Source of the DNA: Dyella_A sp049445995
GTDB taxonomy: Bacteria; Pseudomonadota; Gammaproteobacteria; Xanthomonadales; Rhodanobacteraceae
Assembly (NCBI RefSeq): GCF_049445995.1
Contig: NZ_JBMSDZ010000030.1
Span: forward strand, 1 to 33,129
DNA length: 33,129 bases
Reading direction: 5' to 3'
Positions 10,399-17,876 of the stretch are shown here, piece after piece. Within the stretch, counting starts at the first letter, position 1, and each line of letters opens with the position of its first letter. The notes under the pieces are model-generated. The model was not told the origin of the DNA, did not search any database, and saw nothing but the letters and a program-made list of their open reading frames with translations. The position numbers and the translations under genes were made by a program.

Positions 10399-10944
10399 AT
10401 GAGCAAGTCCAACCTGAAAGGCCGTCGCGTCGCCGTCCTCGCCACCGACGGTTTCGAGCATTCCGAGCTGACCGAACCCAGGCGCCTGCTGGAAGCGGCC
10501 GGCGCCCGGGTCAGCGTGATCGCCCCGGGTCATAGCGCGCAGATCAGGGGCTGGACCGGTGGCGACTGGGCCGGTTCGGTAAAGGTGGATCTGCCGCTGG
10601 ACAAGGCGGCGGTGGACGACTTCGACGCGCTGCTGCTGCCGGGCGGCGTGATCAACCCGGACAGGCTGCGCCTCCAGCCCGAGGCGATCGACTTCATCCG
10701 CGCATTCGGCGATGCGGGCAAGCCGGTGGCGGCCATCTGCCACGGGCCGTGGACGCTGATCGATGCCGGCCTGGTGATGGGCCGCAAGGTCACCTCGTGG
10801 CCGTCGCTGCGCCAGGACCTGGAGAACGCCGGCGCGCAGTGGCACGACCGCGAGGTGGTGACCGACGGCCAGCTGATCACCAGCCGCAAGCCCGACGATA
10901 TCCCGGCGTTCGCCCACGCGCTGATCGAGAAGCTCGCCGCCTGA
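10399..10944 (+). CDS. DJ-1/PfpI family protein (type 1 glutamine amidotransferase-like)
   Basis: A 181-aa protein of the PfpI/YhbO type. The nucleophile elbow is AAICHGPW with Cys114 and His115, and the partnering acidic residue is within GFEHSEL (Glu20/Glu23). The family is variously described as cysteine protease, chaperone or protein/nucleotide deglycase acting on methylglyoxal adducts; sequence alone cannot settle which. Residues 5-16 form the first beta-strand and 76-84 the second (LLLPGGV). The start at ATG 10399 has AAGGAG about 10 nt upstream; the open frame before it is not similar to anything. It is divergent from glpR, and glycerol metabolism generates methylglyoxal through dihydroxyacetone phosphate, so a protective role beside the glp genes is an attractive inference. 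Confidence 0.9.
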   Translation: MSKSNLKGRRVAVLATDGFEHSELTEPRRLLEAAGARVSVIAPGHSAQIRGWTGGDWAGSVKVDLPLDKAAVDDFDALLLPGGVINPDRLRLQPEAIDFIRAFGDAGKPVAAICHGPWTLIDAGLVMGRKVTSWPSLRQDLENAGAQWHDREVVTDGQLITSRKPDDIPAFAHALIEKLAA

Positions 10945-11050
10945 GCTGCCCTGGTCAGCCCGGTGCGCAAGCCCGCCGGGCACCGGAAGCCCGCCGGCTC
11001 AAGGCGGGCACCGACCCGACACGGCACAACCCCACCGGGCATCGGAAGCC

Positions 11051-11079
11051 CTGTGGGAGCGGCTTCCGCCGCGGCGCTC
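11051..11079 (+). repeat. REP-like hairpin (TGTGGGAGCGGC type)
   Basis: TGTGGGAG head, then a GCGGC-TTCC-GCCGC stem and a GGCGCTC tail. It lies in the 204-bp gap between the converging PfpI-like and EF-G-like genes. Between 10965 and 11050 the gap also has imperfect direct copies of an AAGCCCGCCGG/CACCGGAAGCCC motif. Confidence 0.6.
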
Positions 11080-11148
11080 TTTTGCGGCACGCACCAGCGG
11101 AAGGCATCGCGACGCGGAAACCGTGGCAGATGCCGGCGGCGGCGCGCC

Positions 11149-13197
11149 TCAGTCCTCGTCCGGATGCGGCTTCCACGCTTCGCTCAGCTGCTTCTGCACC
11201 GGCGGCGGCACCGGTTCGTAGTGGCTCAGCTCCATGCTGTAGCGGCCGCGTCCGCCGGTGATCGCGCGCAGCTCGGTGGCGTAGTCGGCCAGTTCGGCCA
11301 GCGGCGCCTGCGCGCGGATCAGCAGCTCGCCGCCGCGCTGCAGGTCGGTGCCGAGAATGCGCGCGCGCTTGCCGGCGAGCCCGCCGGTGATGTCGCCCAC
11401 GTGCTGCTCGGGAATCGCCACCTCCACGTCCACGATCGGTTCGAGCACGATCGGCCGCGCCTTGCCCACCGCATCGAGGAAGGCCTTGCGGCCGGCGCTG
11501 ATGAAGGCGACTTCCTTGGAATCGACCGCGTGATGCTTGCCGTCGAGCACGGTCACGCGCACGTCCTGCAGCGGGAAGCCGGCCAGCGCGCCGTGGTCCA
11601 TCGCCTGGCGCACGCCTTTCTCGATCGCCGGCAGGAACTGGCCGGGAATCGCTCCGCCCTTCACCGCGTCGACGAACTCGAAGCCACCGCCGCGCGCCAG
11701 CGGTTCCACCTTCAGCAGCACCTCGCCGAACTGGCCGGCGCCGCCGGTTTGCTTCTTGTGGCGATGGTGGCCCTCGGCCGCCGCGGCGATCGTTTCGCGG
11801 TAGGCGATGCGCGGCGGATGGGTGAGCACCTCCACGCCGTAGCGCTCGCGCATGCGTTCGAGCGCGATCGCCAGGTGCAGCTCGGACAGCCCGCGCAGCA
11901 CCGTCTCGTTGAGTTCGCGCCGATGCTCCACGCGCAGGCAGGGATCTTCCTCGGCCAGCCGCGCCAGCGCCTGCGCCAGCTTCTGCTCCTGGCCCTTGTG
12001 CTTCGGCTCCAGCGCCAGCCCGGCCATCGGCTGCGGGAACGCCATCGGCGCGAGCTGGATGCGGTCTTCGTCGTGCGAGTCGTGCAGCACGGCGTCGAAG
12101 TGGATGTCGTCCACCTTCGCCACCGCGGCGATGTCGCCCGGCACCGCCTGCTCGATCTCCACGTGGCGCGTGCCCTCGATGCGCAGCAGGTGGCCGACCT
12201 TGAACGGCTTGCGGCCGTCGTCGACGAACAGCTGGCTGTCGCGGCGCACCGTGCCCTGCCACACGCGGAAGATGCCGAGCTTGCCCACGAACGGATCGTT
12301 GACGATCTTGAACACGTCGGCGACCACGTGGCGCGATGGATCGGCGCGCACCTCCACCGGCTGGTGGCGCGCATCGAGGAACGGTGGCGGGTTTGCCTCG
12401 CCCGGATGCGGCAGCAGCCGCTCGGCCAGATCCAGCAGCTCGGCGACGCCCGCGCCGGTGCGCGCGCTGACGAAGCAGATCGGCAGCAGGTGCCCTTCGC
12501 GCAGGCACTGCTCGAACGCATCGTGCAGTTGCGCCGGCGTGATCGCTTCCTCGCCGGTATCGAGATACGCACCCATCACCGCCTCGTTGATCTCCACCAC
12601 CTGGTCGAGGATGCGCTGGTGCGCCTGCGCCAGCGAGGAGAAGTCGGTGGCGCCCTCGCGGTGGAAGAATGCATCGAGCACGCGCGTGCCGCCGTCGGCC
12701 GGCAGGTTCACCGGCAGGCATTCGGGGCCAAAGGTCTCGCGCAGCTCGTCCACCAGTGCGGGCAGTCGCGCGCCCTCGCTGTCGATGCGGTTGATCACCA
12801 GCACGCAGGCCAGGTCGCGCCGGCGCGCGTGCTCCACCATGCGCCGGGTGCCGTACTCGATGCCGTTGGCCGCGTTCACCACCACCGCCACCGTGTCCAC
12901 CGCCGCCAGCGCGGCGAGCGCCGGCCCGCGGAAGTCGGGGTAGCCGGGGGTGTCGATCAGTTGGATGCGGCAGTCGCCGCGCGTCACCGCGGCCAGACAA
13001 CTGTCGATCGAATGCCCGCGCGCCTTCTCCTGCGCATCGGTGTCGGAAAACGTGTTGCCGCGCTCCACCGAGCCGGTGGCCTGGATCGCGCCGCCGGCGA
13101 ACAGCAGCGCCTCGAGCAAGGTGGTCTTGCCGCTGCCGGCGTGGCCGGCCAGGGCGATGTTGCGGATCTGCTCGGTGCGATGGGCGTGGGCGTTCAT
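11149..13197 (-). CDS. EF-G-like translational GTPase paralogue
   Basis: A 682-aa protein with the five-domain layout of elongation factor G. P-loop AGHAGSGKT at 17-25, G3 DTPGYPDF at 82-89, and G4 as NRID at 136-139 where classical EF-G has NKxD. Switch I reads ARGHSIDSC (59-67) instead of the ERGITITSA of canonical EF-G, as in EF-G-like paralogues (FusA2/EF-G-2 group) whose function is poorly known. Domain IV and V regions are present (GGAGQFGEV near 545 and YATELRAITGGRGRYSMEL near 635). The start ATG 13197 has GGGAGG 6 nt upstream; an earlier in-frame ATG would add non-homologous residues. No ribosomal genes are adjacent, unlike the usual fusA context. The preceding 37-codon ORF overlaps its start. 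Confidence 0.92.
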   Translation of the reverse strand: MNAHAHRTEQIRNIALAGHAGSGKTTLLEALLFAGGAIQATGSVERGNTFSDTDAQEKARGHSIDSCLAAVTRGDCRIQLIDTPGYPDFRGPALAALAAVDTVAVVVNAANGIEYGTRRMVEHARRRDLACVLVINRIDSEGARLPALVDELRETFGPECLPVNLPADGGTRVLDAFFHREGATDFSSLAQAHQRILDQVVEINEAVMGAYLDTGEEAITPAQLHDAFEQCLREGHLLPICFVSARTGAGVAELLDLAERLLPHPGEANPPPFLDARHQPVEVRADPSRHVVADVFKIVNDPFVGKLGIFRVWQGTVRRDSQLFVDDGRKPFKVGHLLRIEGTRHVEIEQAVPGDIAAVAKVDDIHFDAVLHDSHDEDRIQLAPMAFPQPMAGLALEPKHKGQEQKLAQALARLAEEDPCLRVEHRRELNETVLRGLSELHLAIALERMRERYGVEVLTHPPRIAYRETIAAAAEGHHRHKKQTGGAGQFGEVLLKVEPLARGGGFEFVDAVKGGAIPGQFLPAIEKGVRQAMDHGALAGFPLQDVRVTVLDGKHHAVDSKEVAFISAGRKAFLDAVGKARPIVLEPIVDVEVAIPEQHVGDITGGLAGKRARILGTDLQRGGELLIRAQAPLAELADYATELRAITGGRGRYSMELSHYEPVPPPVQKQLSEAWKPHPDED

Positions 13198-13307
13198 GAC
13201 GACCTCCCGGAACGCGGCGCGCGAGCGGTGCGGAAGCCGGCCCACCGCGCTTGGCGCGGCGACCGGCGAACGTGGTTGGCGAGCGGGGTGCTCCTCGATA
13301 CGGACAT
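13194..13307 (-). CDS. Small Arg-rich ORF, 37 codons, stop-start coupled to the EF-G-like gene
   Basis: ATG 13307 is preceded by GGAGGG with an ideal 7-8 nt spacer. The peptide begins MSVSRSTPLANHV and contains about ten arginines, no acidic residue and no membrane segment. Its TGA overlaps the GTPase start codon as ATGA, the same arrangement as the small ORF before glpF. It may be a regulatory leader ORF for the translation-factor paralogue, which would be sensitive to ribosome stalling; chance is possible. Confidence 0.4.
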   Translation of the reverse strand: MSVSRSTPLANHVRRSPRQARWAGFRTARAPRSGRSS

Positions 13308-13581
13308 GGCAGAACCCTCCCTGGCGCAAGCGCGGGTCCCGTGCCGGCTTGAACGGCGCCGCACGAGGCCGCGTGGCGCGGCAGACGTTGGCGGGCCGTC
13401 ATGGCAGTCCGCGGCGCGTGGGCGCCGGGGCGGTCATGGCGGAGAGGCGGCGAAGGCCGCGCGCAGAGGGTTCTCCCATCGCCGCACGCGGTCAAGCTGC
13501 ACTGCGGCCGGGCGGGAACCCCATGGGGAACGCACGGTCTGTGCAACGCGTGATTCACGCGGCGGTCTGCGACGCTTTCGC
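13308..13581. other. Divergent intergenic region
   Basis: The 274 bp between the small Arg-rich ORF and the first TonB-like gene. Long frames here are GC-rich noise. I see two copies of CGGTCATGGC-like sequence (13397 and 13431 regions) and no clear -10 box, operator or terminator. Confidence 0.4.
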
Positions 13582-14718
13582 ATGCTGGCCGGCCCGCATG
13601 CCCCGCCCACCCCGCCGAGGTCGATCATCGAACGCACGCCGCCGCTCGACCCGCACCGCTGGATGCCCGCGCCCGGACTGCAGCCGCTGGACGCCGCCAC
13701 GCGCGAGCTGCTGCGCACGCTGCGTGATCGTCGACCTCCGCGTCTCAACCGGCGGTCGCGCGTGCTGGCCTGGATGCTGGTGGTGGTGCTGCATGCGTTC
13801 TTCGCGGTGGTGCTGTGGCACGAGACGCTGCCCGGTCCGCCGCGCGTATTCGCGACCAGCGCCGCGACGTCGGCCGAGCCGGTGTTGCAGGTGCGCTTCA
13901 TTCCGCGCCGCACAGCGGTGGCACCGAGCGTGGCTGCGCCGCTTGCGCCGCCCGGCCCGCCGCCGCGTCCGAAGCCGGTGCGCGAAATGGCTCAGCCGGA
14001 CGCGATGCGCGTCGAGGTGCCCGGCCCGGCGCCCGCGCCGACCAGCAGCGTGTCGCCCGCGCCGCGGCTGTTCGACCGCACCGGCGTGGCCCGGCTGCCT
14101 GCCGCATCCGCCACCGTGCCGGTGCCGGACTACGTGCAGCGCAGGCCCACCGGCGACATGCAGGTGATGGATCACACCTCGCCGCTGCCGTACAAGGCCA
14201 CGCGCTTCGAACCGTATTTTCCGCCGCCGGGCGAGAACGCGGCGCAGGCGGGGCTGCGCAGGGTGATGGCGCCGCTGTTCAAGCAGCACCCGGTGAACCT
14301 GCCGCGCGGCGTGCACCTCAAGTGCAGCCTGCTCGGCGGCTGCGCCGATCCGCCCGCGCCGCCACCACCCAACGACGGCGACGAGCGCCTGAGCATGGCG
14401 CCGGCCGCGCCGCTGGCGAAGGATCCGCATCCGCCCGCGCCGCCCTCGCTGCAAACCTGCATCGCCGCGTGGCGCAGCCAGGGACCGCTGCCCTATGGCT
14501 GTCCGGTGGACACGCCGGCCCGCGAAGTCGACGAGGAAGTGCGCCAGTGCGTGGCGCTGTTCCGTGCGGGCAAACGCCTGCCCACCTGGTGCCCGGCCGA
14601 CACCGCGCAGCGTGCAAGGGCGAAGGATACGTCGCCGACCGCCACGCCGTCGTCGGCGGATGCGTCGCCGTCGAATCGGCCGTCGCCGAACCCCCGGCCG
14701 CCGGCCACCAGTCACTGA
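13582..14718 (+). CDS. TonB-like membrane-anchored Pro-rich protein A (tandem paralogue)
   Basis: A 378-aa protein. The cytoplasmic basic N-terminus (1-60) is followed by one transmembrane helix at about 61-79 (VLAWMLVVVLHAFFAVVLW), with a His at 71 inside it. A Pro/Ala-rich periplasmic stalk (85-180) leads to a folded-looking domain at 191-257 shared with the next gene: GDMQVMDH, YKATRFE, a GE motif, LPRGVHLKCSLLGGC. The C-terminal part carries two copies of a C-x13-C motif (Cys293/Cys307 and Cys323/Cys337), each ending CPxDT. The layout recalls TonB/TolA energy-transducing proteins, but no TonB C-terminal domain is recognisable. The function is unknown. Start ATG 13582 is the first plausible one and has no obvious Shine-Dalgarno. 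Confidence 0.75.
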   Translation: MLAGPHAPPTPPRSIIERTPPLDPHRWMPAPGLQPLDAATRELLRTLRDRRPPRLNRRSRVLAWMLVVVLHAFFAVVLWHETLPGPPRVFATSAATSAEPVLQVRFIPRRTAVAPSVAAPLAPPGPPPRPKPVREMAQPDAMRVEVPGPAPAPTSSVSPAPRLFDRTGVARLPAASATVPVPDYVQRRPTGDMQVMDHTSPLPYKATRFEPYFPPPGENAAQAGLRRVMAPLFKQHPVNLPRGVHLKCSLLGGCADPPAPPPPNDGDERLSMAPAAPLAKDPHPPAPPSLQTCIAAWRSQGPLPYGCPVDTPAREVDEEVRQCVALFRAGKRLPTWCPADTAQRARAKDTSPTATPSSADASPSNRPSPNPRPPATSH

Positions 14719-14763
14719 GAGGCTGAGAATCGCCCGCCTGCTGCGACCGTCGCCAAACGTCCG

Positions 14764-14785
14764 TGCCGGCGGCGCGCCGCCGGCA
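14764..14785. other. Perfect 22-bp GC palindrome between the two TonB-like genes
   Basis: TGCCGGCGGCG and its exact complement are joined with no loop. Neither side has a T-tract, so it is not a standard terminator. It may slow polymerase or form an mRNA hairpin downstream of gene A. Confidence 0.5.
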
Positions 14786-14924
14786 AATCTAGGTGATTTG
14801 GCTCTCCAAATTCCCCGGGTTTGCCCCCCAATGCACCCTGTCATGAACATTGGGCGGCGCGCTCGCTACGGCGGTCGAATTTTTCTCGGCCTCTGTCGCC
14901 ACGCGGGTACGGCATCGCGCCACG

Positions 14925-14939
14925 GTAGCGCGCCGCTAC
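14925..14939. promoter_or_regulatory. Inverted repeat just before TonB-like gene B
   Basis: GTAGCG-CGC-CGCTAC, an exact 6-3-6 repeat ending 10 nt before ATG 14950. It overlaps where a Shine-Dalgarno would be expected and none is seen, so it may be an operator or a translational hairpin. Confidence 0.3.
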
Positions 14940-14949
14940 ACTCGCGCGC

Positions 14950-16974
14950 ATGCCGCTGCCGCCATCGGACCGCCCGGTCCGCCGCCCCGTCGTGATGCTG
15001 GAATCGCCCCGCGAGGCGGCCGAGCGGGCGCGCGTCTACCGTCGCGGCACGCGACAAAAGCCGCGCGACCGCGGGCTGCGCGCGGTGGCGCTGATCGGCA
15101 GCCTGCTGCTGCACTTAGTCGTGCTGATTGGCGCGGTGCTCGGCCCCGCCTATGTGCCGCCGCCGCTGCCGGAGCACCCCGGCGATGCCCTGCAGGTGCG
15201 CCTGATCGAGAAGAAGAAGGACGAGCCGCCCCCGCCGCCGCCGGTGCGTGGCACGCCGCCGAAAGAGCGCGGTCCGGTGCACCGCGGCAGCGCCGCGCGC
15301 GTGGCCATGCGCACGGCGTGGGCCGACGCGGCCACACCGGCGCTTCCCGCCGTGCCCGCCGTCGAACCGGTCCCGGTGCCCACGTTGCAGCCGCCGGTGA
15401 TCGACGTGAGCAGGCGCAGCAGCGTTCCTGCACCGCAGAAGGCCGTGGCCGCGCCGCCCCCGCCACTGAGCTTGCCTGCGCCCGCGCCCACGCCAGAGCT
15501 CGCCCCGGTGCCGCTGGCCGCCGCGCCGCCGACCATCACACTGGATACGCCGCCTGCAGCCAAACCGGTGCCGCCGGCGTTCCAGCCGGAGCCGCCGCGC
15601 AAGCCGCAGCTCGAAGGCAACCGCCCGATTCCGCCGCCGGCTTCGCTGGCGCTGCCCGAGCTGCCCGCCCAGGCGCCGCCGACATTCGCACCGCCGACCG
15701 TGGCGCTGGACCCGCGCGTGCCGCCTGCCGTGGCGCCGGCCAGCGTGGTGCTGGCGCATCCGCAGGTGGCGGCGGCCGCGCCGCCGGTCCCCGAGCTGCA
15801 GCCGATGCCCTTGCCCGCGCAGGCCGCGCCGCAGGTCAAGCTGCAGCCGCAGATCAGCGCGCCCGCGCCGATCGTCGTCGCCACCGAGCGGCCGCGGGTG
15901 CAGGCACCGGCGATCACCGTGGCCGCGGCCGAGCCGCAGCTGGAGGCCGTGCCGGTCGCGCCGCTGGCGCCGAGCCTGATCGAACAGCCGCGCGCCCCGG
16001 CGTCCGCCGCGCCGAAGCTGGACCTGCCCGCGCCGGCGGCGGCGATCGCGGTGGCGCGTCCGGCGATCGCCCCGGCGCCTGCCGCCGAGGCGCCGAAGCC
16101 CGCCGCGCCCGCGACGGCACCGGCGGCCAGCGCGGCGCCGGCCATTGAGAAAAGCGCCGCGAACCAGGTGCCCGCCAGCGCGCCAGTTGCCGCCGAAGCG
16201 CGCGCCGCCGATCGGCCCAGCGCCGCCGTGGGCGAGCGCGACGCGAGCACCGCGCCCGACGCCACGCCGCAAGGCAGCGACACCGCCACGCCCGGCTCAC
16301 CCACCGGCAAGGAGCCGTCCACGCCGGTGATCGGCCCGGACGGCAGTCTCGTCTTGCCGGCGCCGGGGCAGGGCACCGGCAGCAGCGAGCCGGCCGGCAG
16401 CACCGCGGGCAACGCAGCCACCGGTGCCAGCAGCGGACAGCCCGGCGACTACATCCAGCTCAAGCCGCACGGCGACGTGCAGATCATGGAGCACCGTGCG
16501 CCCAACCTCGGCTACAAGCCCACCCGCTTCGAGCAAGACTGGGCGCCCGAAGGCGAAAGCTCGATCGACACCGCGCTGCGCCACGCGGTGGAAAAGACCA
16601 CGATGAAGCACACCTTCCACCTGCCGCGCGGCGTGCGCATCGAATGCGTGGCGATGCCGCTGTTCCCGATGGCGCTGTTCGGCTGTCACAACCCCGATCC
16701 GCCGGCCAAGCCGCTGACGCGGCAGATCTACCAGCGCCTCAACCTGCCGTCGGTCCCGCTCGCGCCGCCCCCGCCCGCACCGGCGGTCAGCGTGGCGAAG
16801 CCGGCGGCCGCGCCGATCCTGCTGGACAATTCGGTGCAATGCGCCACCGCCCGCATCGCCGGCGGCCCGCTGCCGCCCGGCTGCGCCGCCACCGGCAACG
16901 CCCCGCCGAAACCGTTGGCGACGCCGGCCCGCGCGTCCAGCTCATGGGTGCCGGCGAGCGACCAGTTCCAGTGA
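14950..16974 (+). CDS. TonB-like membrane-anchored Pro/Ala-rich protein B (tandem paralogue)
   Basis: A 674-aa protein. A basic cytoplasmic N-terminus is followed by a helix at about 45-66 (VALIGSLLLHLVVLIGAVLG) containing Ser51 and His55, the S-x3-H spacing that TonB-type helices use to couple to ExbB/ExbD-like motors. A very long Pro/Ala-rich stalk (about 70-500) has irregular repeats. The domain shared with protein A is at 508-585 (GDVQIMEH, YKPTRFE, GE, LPRGVRIEC, final GC). One C-x13-C motif follows (Cys631/Cys645, GGPLPPGC). No TonB, TolA or SPOR domain is recognised. ATG 14995 is an alternative start; neither has a good ribosome site. GC-rich simple sequence makes antisense frames open throughout, and these are not genes. 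Confidence 0.78.
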   Translation: MPLPPSDRPVRRPVVMLESPREAAERARVYRRGTRQKPRDRGLRAVALIGSLLLHLVVLIGAVLGPAYVPPPLPEHPGDALQVRLIEKKKDEPPPPPPVRGTPPKERGPVHRGSAARVAMRTAWADAATPALPAVPAVEPVPVPTLQPPVIDVSRRSSVPAPQKAVAAPPPPLSLPAPAPTPELAPVPLAAAPPTITLDTPPAAKPVPPAFQPEPPRKPQLEGNRPIPPPASLALPELPAQAPPTFAPPTVALDPRVPPAVAPASVVLAHPQVAAAAPPVPELQPMPLPAQAAPQVKLQPQISAPAPIVVATERPRVQAPAITVAAAEPQLEAVPVAPLAPSLIEQPRAPASAAPKLDLPAPAAAIAVARPAIAPAPAAEAPKPAAPATAPAASAAPAIEKSAANQVPASAPVAAEARAADRPSAAVGERDASTAPDATPQGSDTATPGSPTGKEPSTPVIGPDGSLVLPAPGQGTGSSEPAGSTAGNAATGASSGQPGDYIQLKPHGDVQIMEHRAPNLGYKPTRFEQDWAPEGESSIDTALRHAVEKTTMKHTFHLPRGVRIECVAMPLFPMALFGCHNPDPPAKPLTRQIYQRLNLPSVPLAPPPPAPAVSVAKPAAAPILLDNSVQCATARIAGGPLPPGCAATGNAPPKPLATPARASSSWVPASDQFQ

Positions 16975-16985
16975 AGGGCGGCCGG

Positions 16986-17010
16986 CTGTCGGGGCTGAAA
17001 CCCCTCCCAC
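16986..17010 (-). repeat. REP-like hairpin, GGGG/CCCC variant
   Basis: Read on the minus strand: GTGGGAG, stem GGGG-TTTCAG-CCCC, then CGACAG. Compared with the GCGGC/GCCGC copies the stem bases differ on both sides together, so pairing is kept. Confidence 0.6.
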
Positions 17011-17074
17011 GGTTTCGGCGGGCACCGGCGCATCGTGCAGGGATAGCCCCATCTTCGCGACTCGCTGCGGCTCC

Positions 17075-17098
17075 TGTGGGAGATGCGGCTAAGGTCCC
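17075..17098 (+). repeat. Degenerate REP-like element
   Basis: TGTGGGAG head followed by ATGCGGCTAAGG with no good stem left; probably a decayed copy. Confidence 0.45.
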
Positions 17099-17142
17099 TC
17101 CACCCCGGCAAGCCCTTTCTGACTCGCCGTGAACAAACATAC

Positions 17143-17168
17143 AAGCGGCTTCAGCCGCGACGCCTTTT
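17143..17168 (+). repeat. REP-like hairpin (GCGGCTTCAGCCGCGACG)
   Basis: A 5-6 bp stem GCGGCT/AGCCGC and the CGACG tail, without the TGTGGGAG head. It is the third REP-like element within 190 bp. The remainder of the 341-bp gap (16975-17315) shows no gene I would defend. Confidence 0.6.
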
Positions 17169-17315
17169 CACCGGAAGGGCGATGCCGCGGGCCTGCCCCA
17201 GGCCGGTGTGCACTGCTCCAGTGCAAGCCGTGTGCGCTCGATGCCGTCGCCCAGCGTGAGTGCGGTGGCGAGACGCAGGTAGCCGTTCTTCTCGCGGTGG
17301 TGTCGAGCGCGGCGG

Positions 17316-17807
17316 TCAGCGTTCGTCCGGCGGCGGCTCGATCGCCTGCAGCAGGGCGTGCAGTTGCTCGCGCAGCGATTCGATATCGTCGGGCGGCAAC
17401 CCGATCCGGCAACGCATGCCGGCGGGAACTTGCGCCGCGCGACGCTTGAGCGCACGACCCTGCGGCGACAGTGCGATGCGCACGCAGCGCTCGTCGGCCG
17501 GGTCGCGGGTGCGGGTGAGCAGGCCGTTGGCTTCCATCCGCTTGAGCAGCGGGGTGAGCGTGCCGGAGTCGAGCATCAGCGCCTGGCCGATCTCGCCCAC
17601 GGTGCACGTCGAGTGTTCCCACAGCACCAGCAGCACCAGGTATTGCGGATAGGTGAGCCCGAGCGCATCGAGCGCGGAACGCGCCAGCCGGGTGACCCGG
17701 TTGCTGGCCGCGTACAGCGCGAAGCACAGCTGGCGCTTGAGGCACAGCGGCGAGGCGTCGTCGCGGGGCGGGGCGGAGGGGGGATGACTGGAACGGGGGC
17801 GGCTCAT
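17316..17807 (-). CDS. OhrR-like MarR-family redox regulator
   Basis: A 163-aa MarR-family regulator. The LCFALYAASNRVTRL...LGLTYPQYLVLLVLWE region is the hallmark of OhrR organic-hydroperoxide sensors. Cys28 aligns with the reactive cysteine and Cys133 lies 105 residues later, the same spacing as the Cys22-Cys127 pair of Xanthomonas OhrR. Tyr53 matches one of the two tyrosines that hydrogen-bond the reactive cysteine, but the other position is Ala42. The winged helix is around 66-112 (VGEIGQALMLDSGTLTPLLKRME, DPADERCVRI). It lies 51 bp after the ene-reductase gene on the same strand, and no ohr peroxidase gene is nearby, so it probably senses electrophiles or quinones and controls the reductase. 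Start ATG 17807 is preferred to GTG 17825. Confidence 0.85.
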   Translation of the reverse strand: MSRPRSSHPPSAPPRDDASPLCLKRQLCFALYAASNRVTRLARSALDALGLTYPQYLVLLVLWEHSTCTVGEIGQALMLDSGTLTPLLKRMEANGLLTRTRDPADERCVRIALSPQGRALKRRAAQVPAGMRCRIGLPPDDIESLREQLHALLQAIEPPPDER

Positions 17808-17876
17808 GGCGCGAGGGTGCAGCACGCGCGCGGCGCGGACAAGCCATCCGGTGGCCGGTCCGCGCCGCGCGGCGGA

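Noticed and set aside
10955..13558. Long overlapping frames (867 codons minus, 1251 codons plus) across the EF-G-like gene
   Set aside because: Arg/Ala/Gly-rich noise; the EF-G frame alone has motifs. The plus frame only becomes real at 13582.
15115..16421. Gly/Ala- and Arg-rich antisense frames opposite TonB-like protein B
   Set aside because: They arise from the Pro/Ala repeats on the coding strand and have no signals of their own.
17168..17300. Minus-strand stretch reading EKNGYLRLATALTLGDGIERTRLALEQ after the OhrR-like stop
   Set aside because: It looks protein-like and might be a gene remnant, but it is too short and lacks any motif I can name.
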